64,000 nucleotides of DNA from contig WNNJ02002672.1 of assembly GCA_012934845.2 (NCBI GenBank), positions 1 to 64,000 on the forward strand. Direction: 5' to 3'. This document shows, piece after piece, positions 54,158 to 64,000 of the stretch. The DNA is from Pomphorhynchus laevis (lineage: Eukaryota > Acanthocephala > Palaeacanthocephala > Echinorhynchida > Pomphorhynchidae). Every line of letters starts with the position of its first letter. The stretch's first letter is position 1. The position numbers and the translations under genes are program-made. The notes under the pieces are model-generated. The model saw only the letters and a list, made by a program, of their open reading frames with translations, was not told the DNA's origin and searched no databases.

Positions 54158-57100
54158 ATGAAGCAGCCCCTACCTCTGTATAAAGTAATCATGCTTGGCA
54201 GTGGAGGTGTCGGGAAAAGCGCTTTAACCTTACGTTACATGTATGAAGAAGTAAGCATATTTCCTTTAACTGAGTCTTTTCAAAGATCTTATCTTTTGTA
54301 TTTTACCAAAAGTGAACATTGCAACCAGAAAGTGATAAAAGGTGCAAAGGCAAAAAGCTTCTTCTTAGCAACTGAGACAACCTGGTTTTAGTATTTCATA
54401 CCTAATTTGAAAGTCATCCCCAGGATGGCATTCAAATACCATCTGCTGATGGCAAAGGCAATCTGGTTTTAGTATTTCACAACAATCACACCAATAATAA
54501 TTAAATAAATAATAATTTATAATTACAAATATTTTTATTATATTATAAGATTTTATAACTTATATCAAAAGCATGTATTTGGCCCCGCTGCTATGTTGGC
54601 CGACACCTGTTCACATTTCAGTTCCTAGTAATTACTCTAATCTTTATTCTTATTTTTATCTAGTATAAAATACATTGACTTAGTTATCTGATCTGATTTA
54701 TTAATTAACTAATAAATAGCAAACAATGTATCAGAATAGGGATTAGAGGTAATCAGGAGGAACTGCTATGATATCAGGTTTCGACCCCTATTCCTCAACC
54801 CAACATAGAAGCGGGGATAAATACGTTCTAAGGACGTATGATACATCAGGTAATCAAATTTCATCAAAGGAAAAAGGTCAACGGCATGTATTTGGCCCCA
54901 CTGCTATGTTGGGTCGATGAATAGGGGCTGACACCTGTTCACATTTCAGTTCCTAGTAATTACTCTAATCTTTATTCTTATTTTTATCTTGTATAAAATA
55001 CATTGACTTAGTTATCTGATCTGATTTATTAATTAACTAATAAATAGCAAACAATGTATCAGAATAGGGATTAGAGGTAATCAGGAGGCACTGCTATGAT
55101 ATCAGGTTTCGGCCACTACTCATCGAACCAATATGGTAAACATATTGGAACCAATACAAAACAATAATAATGATAGATCAAAATTTAATAATTAAATAAT
55201 AAAATAAATAATTGTTTTTAGAATTTTTATAATTTAAATCAAGTTAAAAAAATGAAATTTAAAATAAACGTCATTTTTATGAATTGACTAATAAATAACA
55301 GACGTTGTATCAGAATAAGAATTAGAGGTCATCAGGAGGAACTGCTATGCTATCAGGTTTCGGCCCCTATTCCTCAACCCAACATAGCAGCGAGGCTAAA
55401 TTCGTGCTAAGGACGTATGATACATCAGATAATCAAATTTCATCAAAGGAAAAAGGTCAACGGCATGTATTTGTCCCCGCTGCTACGTTGTGTCGATGAA
55501 TAGGGCCGACACCTGTTTACATTTCAGTTCCTAGTAATTACTCTAATCTTTATTCTTATTTTTATTTAGTATAAAATACATGGACTTAGTTATCTGATCT
55601 GATTTATTAATAAACTAACAAATAATCGACGATGTATCATAATAAGAATTAGAGGTCATTAGGAGGAACTGCTATGCTATCAGGTTTCGGCCCCTAACAT
55701 ACCCAACATAGCAGCGAGGCCAAATACGTGCAAATGACGCCTTTCCTTTGATGAAATTTGATTATCCTATAATATTACAAAGTATATTATTTATTATCCA
55801 TCCATAAAAATTTGCCACTTAAGATTTTAAATTTATTTTTTATAATATTGTGTTGATTTACATATTTTAATATGTTTTGTTTGATGATATTTATATAAAA
55901 AATATTTTATTGTTCTTTTATAGTTTTTATAGTCTTTTATAGTTGTCTAGCCGTTAACAAATGGCAATAAAAGCATAAATCAACAAAATCGCGAAAATTA
56001 GAATGTGTGCGAAATGAAATCATTTTAAACATTCAAATATGGTTCCATAGTTTTAATTGTAATACTTTCCAACACTAATCTATGATCCATATTAGATAAA
56101 TAGCAAAGGATGGACCCATTTTCGAAATCTCATGTTTTGTTTCTTTCGTGTGATAGGCTAATTACGATTTCCTTCATGACGTTTTCGCCTTTTTGTGATG
56201 ACTTATTTAGGTCTTCAGCGGTCGTCCCATTTGTCTATTGTAAGTGCTGGAAAACTCCTTGTTGTAAACTTTATAGACAGCTACAATCCTTTCAAACAAT
56301 GATTTTCTTGAGTCAGGATAATTCATAGTTTAGTCTTAAAGTACAGCTAACGCTTTTCATGTTTATAAGTCAATATAAGTCATGTTGGTATATACAAGTC
56401 CTAAACTACAGGATCGATCGATGAATTCACGTCGCATCGTTGATTATATATGGTTTCACTAAATGACAAATTGGTACTACGCGATATATGAAATAGCCTT
56501 CTGCATTTTAAGATATGATCTTTATGCATTTAAGATTGTCAAGTTTGATTACGCAAAGACAACATGATCATTTACATTTACATTGTATTCGTAGGTTGAT
56601 CGATTTTCGCTTCTGTCTTTCCCTTTAATCCTGCCTTTTATTTTCTCGAATCGATTACTGCCTTAGCCTGTTCTCCAACTCTCCTAAAACTACTCTTCAA
56701 CCTCTCTAACGTATTGTAAACTCAGGAGTTCGCGTTCTCCTACCTCTCGCCTTTTTGCTTACATATCTCAACATATTTTAAATCTTTCATGGCTTTCCTC
56801 AATTAGCCATCGTGCCCAGTTTCGTTTGATTTTCCTGACCTATCGTATTCCCCTTCTTACTTACATCTTTCATATCGAGATTAATCTCGTAATGCTTCTT
56901 TATCCTTAAAATCATTTCATTCCCTTATCCTCTAAACTCCAAAATATTCGACAAATTGCCGCTTCTACTCCTTTCTTGTTTATGCTCCTCTTGTTTGAAA
57001 TTGGCTCTTCGTACATTCTCTCGACTTCCTTGTTCATACTATTCAAAATTCATCTGCGAAATTATTTTTGATAAAAATAATCGTTTGATAGTTTTTTGTC

Positions 57101-57899
57101 ATTTTTAGTAATACGTGCCAACAGCGCTTGTAGCGCGCTGTTGGCACGCATTTCTCACTCAAAATAAATTTATATTTTTCTACATATTTTTAAAAATTAT
57201 TAAAATTTAACTGAATTTTAATTAAATTTGAATTCATTAAATTAAAATTTAATTCTAATTGATCAATTTTAATTTACTTAAATTGATCAAATTTTAACGA
57301 TATTGAACTTTGCATTACGATAGGCACAAGAACGTTTCGCATTGTAAAGTTCCTAATTTTTTTATAATGTTTAAAAAATATAATGGATAAAAAATATGTG
57401 TTATAAAATACTATAATTTCGCTATTTATATATACTGTTAAATATTTAAATGTTGATTCTACAATATTTTAAGCGTTGATATTGAGTCTTTAACGCTTTT
57501 CGTATTTTTACCGTAACACTTACCACAACTTACTGAACAGGTTATCATGTTAATTTTTTATGGTAAAAATAATCTTTTTATTAATTTAAAATTTCTGAAG
57601 GTCAAAAAAAATACAATTTGCAATTATAGTTCGTAGAAGACTATGAACCAACCAAATCAGATTCTTATCGTAAAGATATTTCATTAGACGGTGAAGATGT
57701 CCAGATTGACATTCTGGATACAGCTGGTCAAGAGGATTATGCCGGTACGATTAAGAAGCACCGCAATTTGAAAAATATCGATAGCATGTTTTGTTTGAAG
57801 TTTAGGAATCAGAGATGCGTATCTCCGATCAGGAGAAGGATTTTTGTTAGTATTTTCGATAACAGATCCTGAATCATTTTCAGCAATTGATGATCTCAG
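54158..57899 (+). CDS. Ral: Ral-type small GTPase, first three coding exons
   Basis: Exon 1 is 54158-54250 (31 codons: [20 protein letters not shown] with the P-loop GSGGVGKS, then YEE), donor GTAAGC. Exon 2 is 57630-57744: [20 protein letters not shown], then [18 protein letters not shown], which holds the Ral effector loop and the DTAGQE switch II motif; acceptor AATTATAG. A 61-nt intron (57745-57805, GTACGA to TTTAG) follows. Exon 3 is 57806-57899: [20 protein letters not shown] and [11 protein letters not shown], then GT. Splicing restores [17 protein letters not shown], as in known Ral proteins. Ral regulates the exocyst and membrane traffic from the plasma membrane and vesicles. NKxD, SAK and the C-terminal CaaX exon are not found in the window. 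The 3.4-kb intron 1 holds PLE-1 repeats and a LINE remnant. Confidence 0.85.
54560..55910 (-). mobile_element. PLE-1 copy end with multiplied terminal repeats (in Ral intron)
   Basis: At 55760-55870 the minus strand encodes the PLE-1 C-terminus ([11 protein letters not shown]-like, then TAATAAATAATA). Below it (55740 down to 54560) the terminal-repeat unit occurs at least five times in alternating orientation: ATGTATTTGGCCCC near 54574, 54888 and 55466; the inverted form CAACATAGMAGCG near 54802, 55384 and 55706; and GGTTTCGGCC between them. Neighbouring inverted copies make long palindromes centred near 54680, 55010 and 55590. All of it lies inside intron 1 of the Ral gene. Confidence 0.7.
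55911..56589. other. Ral intron 1, unassigned part
   Basis: No recognised gene or repeat. Confidence 0.4.
56590..57165 (+). mobile_element. L2/CR1-like LINE 3' fragment with extended hairpin
   Basis: A decayed RT C-terminal region ([34 protein letters not shown] in broken frames) related to LINE-A and LINE-B but distinct from both. The 3' hairpin at 57114-57148 has a perfect 14-bp stem, longer than in the other families, followed by CATTTCTCACTCAAAATAAATT. It lies in intron 1 of Ral on the same strand. Confidence 0.65.
57114..57148 (+). promoter_or_regulatory. Extended 3' hairpin, 14-bp stem
   Basis: CGTGCCAACAGCGC (57114-57127), loop TTGTAGC, GCGCTGTTGGCACG (57135-57148). Same position relative to the following AAAATAAATT end as the LINE-A and LINE-B hairpins. 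Confidence 0.75.
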
Positions 57900-58239
57900 G
57901 TATTTTTGTATATACTTCATTCGATTATTACAATTTACTTTGTGATACATTAATTTAGTTTGATCTTCTAATTTATTATTTGTAGTGTATGGTTATATTA
58001 TTTATAATTTATTTATTAATTTATTTTATATTGTATAATTAGTTTTAGTATATCTAGAATAACGCACATGTTGCGACCCAAATTTAGATACAAAATCCAA
58101 TTAAATAATTTAATAAAATAAACTGGTTTAAACTGGTTTAAACATTCTTGATGAATATTTAAATAACAATAAATAATATACAAAAGATGCTTGGTGTGAT
58201 ATATATACATGAAACAGTGCTATATCCCTCAACAAGCTA
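57900..58239. other. Ral intron 3 start, AT-rich
   Basis: No further Ral exon seen. The C element begins at about 58240. Confidence 0.4.
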
Positions 58240-58402
58240 TCGCAATTGACGAAACATTCCAATTGACGAAATATTCTCCAATTGACGAAACATTTTAATT
58301 GACGAAATAATCACCAATTGACAAAACATTCCAATTGACGAAATATTCTCCAATTGACGAAACATTCCAATTGACGAAACATTCCAATTGACGAAACATT
58401 CC
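58240..58402 (+). repeat. 17-bp tandem repeat at the C-element 5' end
   Basis: About nine units of CAATTGACGAAACATTC with small variants (one unit reads CAATTGACAAAACATTC, some end in TCTC). The C copy at 7370 has only about two units. The array is directly followed by the conserved AATACTTACAAAATTCGTCG part, so it belongs to the element 5' region. Confidence 0.8.
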
Positions 58403-60524
58403 ATGTTAAAATTGCCTTGGTTTTAAATACTTACAAAATTCGTCGAGCTGCAAAATCGAACAAACCAGCGAACAACAACCGAGATGAATCGAAAACAAAA
58501 CAGTTGGTAGGCGAGAGAGTTACAACGGATATCGTTTCACTCGCAACAAAAGTATGAAGCGATGTCTGTTCATCATTCCGGGAGAAACACTCGTCATATA
58601 CGCTCCCGTGCTCGAACAGAAACGCATGTTGGGAGCGATGTGACACCTATATGTGACCAAGCGGACGCCACCTACCCTGGCAATGCTGGTAAGTCTGTCA
58701 AGGACACTTGTGTATATGAAGAAAATACTCAAGTTGATGATGATATCCCGCGGTATATTGATGACAGCTCAACTGTTTCAAGTTTACCAAGTATGCAGCG
58801 ACCTCCTCTCAATCGATGAGAATGCAAAGTTTGCCACCTGACATTCTCGCTTACTTCTGTCGGTCTAGTTCGAAAACATGGCATAGGACACGGTTGCGCT
58901 GGCTCCGATCAATTACCGTTATGCAATGTTCCGACCGCGGGTCCATCTTATACCGGGATTGGGCCAGTCAACAGTGCCGATCACAACGATGCCGCTGTCA
59001 AAATGTTACAGAGAAATGTTTGAATGATTCAAAGAATTTCGCGCGCGGCTAGGCCAGCTGTAGCCAGCTTATTCACTTGCTCGTTAATAGCGGTCGTCTC
59101 AGATCCTTCAGCGTTAGACGCCTGGTTTGCCTTACTGGCATTCGCTAAGTTGGTACTTTGTCTTCCAAATGATTCATCTGGCAAACACTTAACACGCCAC
59201 TGCTCGTTGGTGAGTAAAATAAGATAGGCTTCTGTGCTCCATCCAAACATTCTCCTTGCACCCCAAAGCGTATTTAAAGGAAAGAAACAGAACTAACCGC
59301 CTCACCCAGGCCAATCTGCCAGGAGTTGGCCTGCCGATAGTCTCTGCGAAAGAGTTTCGAAACAAATTATAGATGGTGATGTTCGAGGTGCTGTTCGGCT
59401 CTGGTGCATCGACGAACAATTTGTTATGTTCAACTTTGAGACATTTCAAAAGTTGAAGCATATGCACCCAGCGAAAAAGTTTCAAGCAGCAATGCGAGCC
59501 GGATTGTTGTGAAACAAGTCAAACGGGCGATGCTAGAGACTCCATTACTGTCGTCTCGCGCGAATCAGTCTCAAACGCCATTCGTTCGTTCTTAAACGCC
59601 TCTGCTGGTGGTACAGACGGTTTGAGCCCAGTTCATTTTAAGGATCTCGTGCCATTAGCAGCGGTGCGGCTGGTCCATTATTGGTGGACGCATTATGCCA
59701 ATACTGTCTAGTCTTACTCGATGTCACAGTCCCTCCTTGTATTCGTCTTATTATCTTTGACGGTCGACTTCTGGCCTTACGAAGAAATGTTGGGGATTGC
59801 GCCCGATCGCGATTAGTAAGAGACGACTTGCCCTGAGACGACTTGCCGCAAAGATCGCTAATATTTGATCATGCGAACTTCTGGCCAACAGTTTCACCCC
59901 GCGTCAACTGGGCGTCGGTGTTCCAAATGGGACGGAGGCTGCCGCCACGCTGGAAGACTTTTTGTACTGCACCACTTAAGCTCCAATAATTTTTTCGTCA
60001 AGTTGGACTTCACAAATGCATTTAATAGTCCCAGTCGCGATATCATGCTCAAAACGTTCGCGAGAAAATCCCTGCATTGTTCCCGTTCGTTTACAACTGC
60101 TACGGCCATCCGAGGTTACTTTTTCATAGACTACTTTGTAGATTCGGTCGAGGGCGTGCTGCAAGGAGATCCGCCGGGTCCACTCCTATTCAGCTTGACT
60201 GTGAATCCCATGGCTATTCGTTGTTCATATGTTTTGAACATGTTGTATTTAGACGATTGCTCAATAGGCGGTACTGTAGATTCGGTGGTGAGATAATCGG
60301 TAACGACTGGCGTGCTGTCAAGAAGGTTATGGCTGCCCTATCATCAACCAAAGTGGTTAGAGCCTGTAATGCAGAACTACTGGGTGCACCTATCGGTTCT
60401 GACGAGTCTTCGGATTCCGCTCTAGAAAGTGCTTTGGTGCAGTTGAAGCTTGCTGGTAGTCTGGAAACACGATGCAATATTCCTTTTGACTCTATCAGTA
60501 AATTTGCCTTTTGTCGTCGGCTTT
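58403..60524 (+). pseudogene. C-element RT protein, longest copy
   Basis: Reading through several frames: RISRAARPAVASLFTCSLIA and SALDAWFALLAFAKLVLCLP (59030-59170), GAVRLWCIDEQFVM, SAGGTDGLSPVHFKDLV (59590-59650), FTPRQLGVGVPNGTEAAATL, then FFVKLDFTNAFNSPSRDIML (RT motif A), EGVLQGDPPGPLLFSLTVNP (motif B) and MLYLDDCSIGGTVDSV (motif C, YLDD). The order fits a widespread metazoan RT family that I recognise by its blocks but cannot name. Frameshifts and stops occur throughout, so the copy is dead, although motif C is intact. The element is cut at about 60524 by an L2/CR1-like LINE. The C-terminal tail missing here is seen at 3290-4200. Confidence 0.7.
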
Positions 60525-61625
60525 TGACATTGTAGATCACTCTATTCTCGTTCACCTCTTTCGACATCGTTACGACTTCTAAACCTCTACCCTTAAATAG
60601 TTCTCATCATATCTTACTGACCGCTCGGCCACTATCATCCGGCAATGCATTTAGTGTATCGTTCGCTATACACCGTGGTGTACCGCAAGATTCTGTACTC
60701 GACCTCATTTTGTTTTTTTTCTTTAAGGATCTCGGTTCACTTTGCTTAGCATTCACATGTTATATCATGCAATATGCAGATGACTTCCTCGTCTATTCGT
60801 TCACACCCAATTCACCATTAACTACTCTACTGTCTCGGTTTTATTTGCCTAAAATCCCTATCTTACAAACTTTCATTCATCAGAATGGTGGTAAATCCCA
60901 CGAAATCTGGTAACTCATCTCTTGTTCTCATTATTTGCAATAAAAAGTTTTCTTCTTTTTATTCTATTCTCCGTGACATTTGTTGCATTCGAAAAACCAC
61001 AAATTTTTCCATTTACAACACTAATGTTCTCCCTATTAATACCTCGTCGTGACTATTGCATCTCACTTTTCTCATACTCCCCATCTTGTATTGCTTCCCA
61101 TCTGCATCGCTTTATTCGCACTACAGCTAGCACACTTTTTCGACGACAGCGTTTTGATCACATCTCCAATGAACTTAACCTTCATTGGCTCAATGTACAG
61201 AATTGAGTTTTATATTACTCTGCATTCTCGCTTTTCGTTTGCTTTATCATCCATATCCGTATCTTCGTCTAAAATTGTACGGTCCTGAATATTCGTCCTC
61301 CAGAACACTTTGGAGGACGAATAAACAGTCAGTAAACTTCTTAAACAGTCAGTTCTTGCTACACATTTCTCGTCATCGGTTGAACTTTGGCCTGCTTTTC
61401 TGTCTAATTTTTATGCCTCTCATTTGGAATTATCTTTCCCTTTAAACTTCGTTGCCAGCCTAACTTCACTACCTTTAAATCCATGCTTCGCACCTTTCTA
61501 CAGAGCAACCAGGTCATGAAGCTAAGCTAGCAAAGTCGGCTCTAACGTTGGCTACGTGGTACTTCAGTTATATCATTTTTATTTTTTGTTTATTTCATTG
61601 GACTTGTAAGCGGCCTGTCTTCATG
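60525..61625 (+). pseudogene. LINE-G: L2/CR1-like RT, decayed
   Basis: Starts with FDIVDHSILVH (motif A), then YLTDRSA, a worn motif B (CGT-ACCGCAAGATTCTGT), YIMQYADDFLVYSFTPNS (motif C), DYCISLFSYSP, RTTASTLFRRQRFDHIS and a MPLIWNYLSL tail. Related to LINE-A and LINE-B but more diverged. A GGACTTGTAAGCG precedes the 3' end, but the hairpin arm is lost. Many stops. Inserted into the C element. Confidence 0.7.
61291..61322. repeat. 12-bp snap-back palindrome
   Basis: ATTCGTCCTCCA, loop GAACACTT, TGGAGGACGAAT, inside the LINE-G C-terminal region, followed by a direct repeat AAACAGTCAGT (near 61324 and 61343). Confidence 0.85.
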
Positions 61626-61861
61626 AGTCATTTAAAAAATTAATAAATCTATCTATAAACGAAAAATAAGTATTTCGTAAAATATATAGGTGTATTTAAC
61701 TCTAATCATTTTATTCAATAAAAACGAGACGGTAGGAAAATTCAATTTATACATTCTATTAAAATGTACAAAATATACATTCTATAAGATTTTATAGAAT
61801 ATAGAAATTCTATATTTTATATAGAATCTTTAAATATCGGATTAAATCATAATTATTAAAA

Positions 61862-62160
61862 AGTTGGGTCATCTATTTTTAGACAAATTTAATGTACTCC
61901 AATAGGAGGTAACATAGCTGACTATTATAGCTGACTTGTTTTTAAGCTTTATAGAATATGAATTTGTTCATAACTGTGTAAAAACTAAATCTAAATTATA
62001 CAAAAAGATATGAAATATATGTATTGATACATTGATGATATATGTGTGTTTAATTCTAATAATTTTTATTCAATAAGCGAACAAATTTATCCAAGTCCTT
62101 ATTCCTAATAAAACCAATATTAATGATAAAGAAGGTGTATATCTTGATATTAGAAATTAA
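61862..62160 (+). pseudogene. PLE-1 RT fragment, decayed
   Basis: Aligns with 45155-45440: GGAGGTAACATAGCTGACTA (MGGN block), ADLFLSFIEYEFVHNCVKT in one frame, an altered motif C (TACATTGATGATATATGTG, YIDDIC preserved in frame) and the following segment. Small indels and stops break it. It is followed by the inverted arm of PLE-3. Confidence 0.7.
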
Positions 62161-62244
62161 GATTAAGAAAGTATATATCTAGACATGAACACTAAATTAA
62201 CATTAACTAAAACTACTTTTATATATTGTAAAGATGCCATATTA
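62161..62244. other. PLE-1 tail to PLE-3 junction
   Basis: The DMNTKLTLTKTT block of PLE-1 repeats here (62185-62220), then joins the inverted PLE-3 arm. Confidence 0.4.
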
Positions 62245-62755
62245 CGTCCTAACTGTTTTTCTTTATGTAGAATATTTGTGCTTTCAAAATCAATGTTATG
62301 GCCGGTCTTAATAGCATGATTGAATATTGCTGAAGATGTATCACTTTTCTTCAGGTTGTACTTATGTTGGTATGTTCTCTTTTTTAAACCTTGTTTAGTT
62401 TGTCCAACGTAGGTTTTCTCACAATCTGAACACGGAATGGTATATATTACACATTGTGATGCTGCAACTGGTTTCCTTTTGAAAATGCTACTAAGTCTTG
62501 CACCAGTTTTGTAATACACTTTTATACTGTTCTTAAACTTTGAAGTTAACTTCGACAACCGTCTCTTTAAAGTATTATTGATGAACGTTGATTTAACGTG
62601 TTTCATATCAAGCTGTGCGGTCGACGTTCTAGACCACTGGCTTGCCCTTATCGCAATTGTAAAATACCGTTTTATCGCCCATTCCGGATATTGACATTCC
62701 CTTAATATTTAATTTATTCTCCTATACTCTCTGTGTCTGTATTCTCTGTTACTTA
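62245..62755 (-). pseudogene. PLE-3 inverted arm with GIY-YIG nuclease part
   Basis: Inverted copy of 63270-63780. The minus-strand frame 62606-62163 encodes MKHVKSTFINNTLKRRLSKL, CVIYTIPCSDCEKTYVGQTK (GIY-YIG nuclease core) and IFNHAIKTGHNIDFESTNIL, then diverges after QLGRN where the arm ends. The arm begins with the segment matching EYRHREYRRIN and carries the same in-frame stop as the main copy (TAA here, TGA there). Inverted 5' extensions of this kind are known in Penelope-like elements. Confidence 0.75.
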
Positions 62756-62802
62756 GCGACAAGTGTAATGAGCCGAAACTACAACGTAAAGATTAGGTTA
62801 AT

Positions 62803-63957
62803 TTGATAGAATGGTGTACATGCAAATCTGCTTTCTATTTCAATAACAATATTTACACACAAATTGATGGTGTGGCTATGGGTTCCCCATTAGGTCCTCC
62901 ACTGACTGATCTCTATATGACAAAATATGAATGTAATATATGCAATAGGGTGCAAAGCTTGAAGCATTGGTATAGGTATGTCGACGATGTTTTCGCCGTG
63001 TTTGATACAGACCCAAAAATAATAGGTCTAGAGGAAATACTTAACAAACATAACAAGGCAATTCAGTGGAAAGTAAATTGTGAAGACATGAAAAATGTAA
63101 TAAATTTCCTAGATGTTAAAGTGTTAAGACGTAATAACATCATCTTAACAGACGTTTTTAGAAAACCGGATATCCCATATACGCTTACTCCTTGGACCAC
63201 ATATATTCCGGAAGGACACAAAATTTCAGCGGCCAGCTCTTTGTTCAGAAGAGCCCTGACGGTATGCAGTAACAGAGAATACAGACACAGAGAGTATAGG
63301 AGAATAAATTGAATATTAAGGGAATGTCAATATCCGGAATGGGCGATAAAACGGTATTTTACAATTGCGATAAGGGCAAGCCAGTGGTCTAGAAAGTCGA
63401 CCGCACAGCTTGATATGAAACACGTTAAATCAACGTTCATCAATAATACTTTAAAGAGACTGTTGTCGAAGTTAACTTCAAAGTTTAAGAACAGTATAAA
63501 AGTGTATTACAAAACTGGTGCAAGACTTAGTAGCATTTTCAAAAGGAAACTAGTTGCAGAATCACAATGTGTAATATATACCATTCCGTGTTCAGATTGT
63601 GAGAAGACCTATGTTGGACAAACTAAACAAGGTTTAAAAAGCAGAACGTACCAACATAAGTACAACCTGAAGAAAAGTGATACATTTTCAGCAATATTCA
63701 ATCATGCTATTGAGACCGTCCATAACATTGATTTTGGAAGCACAAATATTCTACATAAAGAAAAACAGTTAGGACGTAGGCTCGTTTTGGAATTATTGCG
63801 CATTTCCATCTTTCCTACAATAAAAGGGAATAAATCTAACTGGTCCTTAAAATTCCCTCCACAAGACGTTCAAAAAGATGTAAACTATAAACTTGCTAAA
63901 CATCGTGAGAAGGTTGTCAAAATGAAATCAGCTATTGCCGATAGGGCTATAACTTAG
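62803..63957 (+). pseudogene. Penelope-like RT plus GIY-YIG endonuclease (PLE-3), one stop
   Basis: One frame from 62803 to 63957, interrupted only by a TGA at 63310-63312. RT part: FNNNIYTQIDGVAMGSPLGP (motif B region), YRYVDDVFAVFD (motif C), NVINFLDVKVL. After the stop, ILRECQYPEWAIKRYF, then KHVKSTFINNTLKRLLSKL, FKNSIKVYYKTGARLSSIFK and SQCVIYTIPCSDCEKTYVGQ TK, the GIY-YIG core with a CPxC-like CSDC, then KSRTYQHK and FNHAIETVHNIDF. The C-terminus is complete (ends SAIADRAIT). The 5' part of the RT, including motif A, is missing. The nuclease nicks target DNA for priming. Confidence 0.85.
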
Positions 63958-64000
63958 TTACAATATTTGTAATTGAATTTTCTCTTGCGTAATATTTTTC

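Noticed and set aside
58240-58402. CRISPR-like array
   Set aside because: Units are directly adjacent without spacers, vary in sequence, and belong to the 5' end of a eukaryotic C element.
1-64000. tRNA, rRNA or snRNA genes
   Set aside because: I looked for tRNA box-like motifs and conserved RNA sequences by eye and saw none; a covariance search would be needed to be sure.

Overview
The window is nuclear DNA of an invertebrate animal: AT-rich, spliced genes on both strands, and dominated by retrotransposon copies. The animal assignment rests on a Ral-type small GTPase gene (Ral is a holozoan family), an eIF4A-III helicase gene, and the metazoan type of the non-LTR and Penelope-like elements. 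I cannot name the phylum with confidence; cnidarian, flatworm, nematode and other invertebrate affinities are all possible. There is no bacterial operon, rRNA, tRNA or CRISPR array that I can see.

Host genes are few. A complete intronless eIF4A-III ORF lies at 688-1917 (minus). The first three coding exons of a Ral GTPase lie at 54158-57899 (plus), with a 3.4-kb intron full of Penelope debris and a 61-nt intron. Two weaker candidates for host exons are at about 4260-4880 (minus) and 36168-36242 (plus).

Almost everything else is mobile DNA in several families, named here only for this window. LINE-A and LINE-B are L2/CR1-like elements with ORF1, an ORF2 with apurinic-type endonuclease plus reverse transcriptase (RT), and a conserved 3' hairpin. 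The best LINE-A copies are 31083-34800 (plus) and 49030-52060 (minus); the best LINE-B copy is 9137-13500 (plus). CR1/jockey-like elements E1 to E5, D and F have RTs with a YADD/FADD box followed by IKIW or similar. E4 at 37129-41402 (minus) and E3 at 19660-23540 (minus) are nearly full length. C elements have a YLDD RT and occur at 3290-4200, 7370-14450 (interrupted) and 58240-60524. A separate RT gene with a Cys-rich N-terminus sits at 23608-25206. Penelope-like elements (PLEs) include one without a visible nuclease (44900-46140, 54560-55910, 61862-62160), a short RT fragment (46422-46850) and one with a GIY-YIG nuclease (62245-63957).

All copies carry at least one break, so most entries are pseudogenes. 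The copies are nested: LINE-A and LINE-B fragments sit inside one C element, a LINE-B copy splits element D, and a roughly 500-bp palindrome with 12-bp flanking repeats splits the E3 RT.

The most interesting signals are: three copies of a hammerhead-ribozyme core in a 304-bp repeat, one of them just upstream of a LINE ORF1; a 3' hairpin whose stem changes by paired substitutions between LINE families; an ORF1 architecture (Cys/Trp half-finger plus an RRM-like block) shared by all LINE families here; and many short perfect snap-back palindromes at element junctions.
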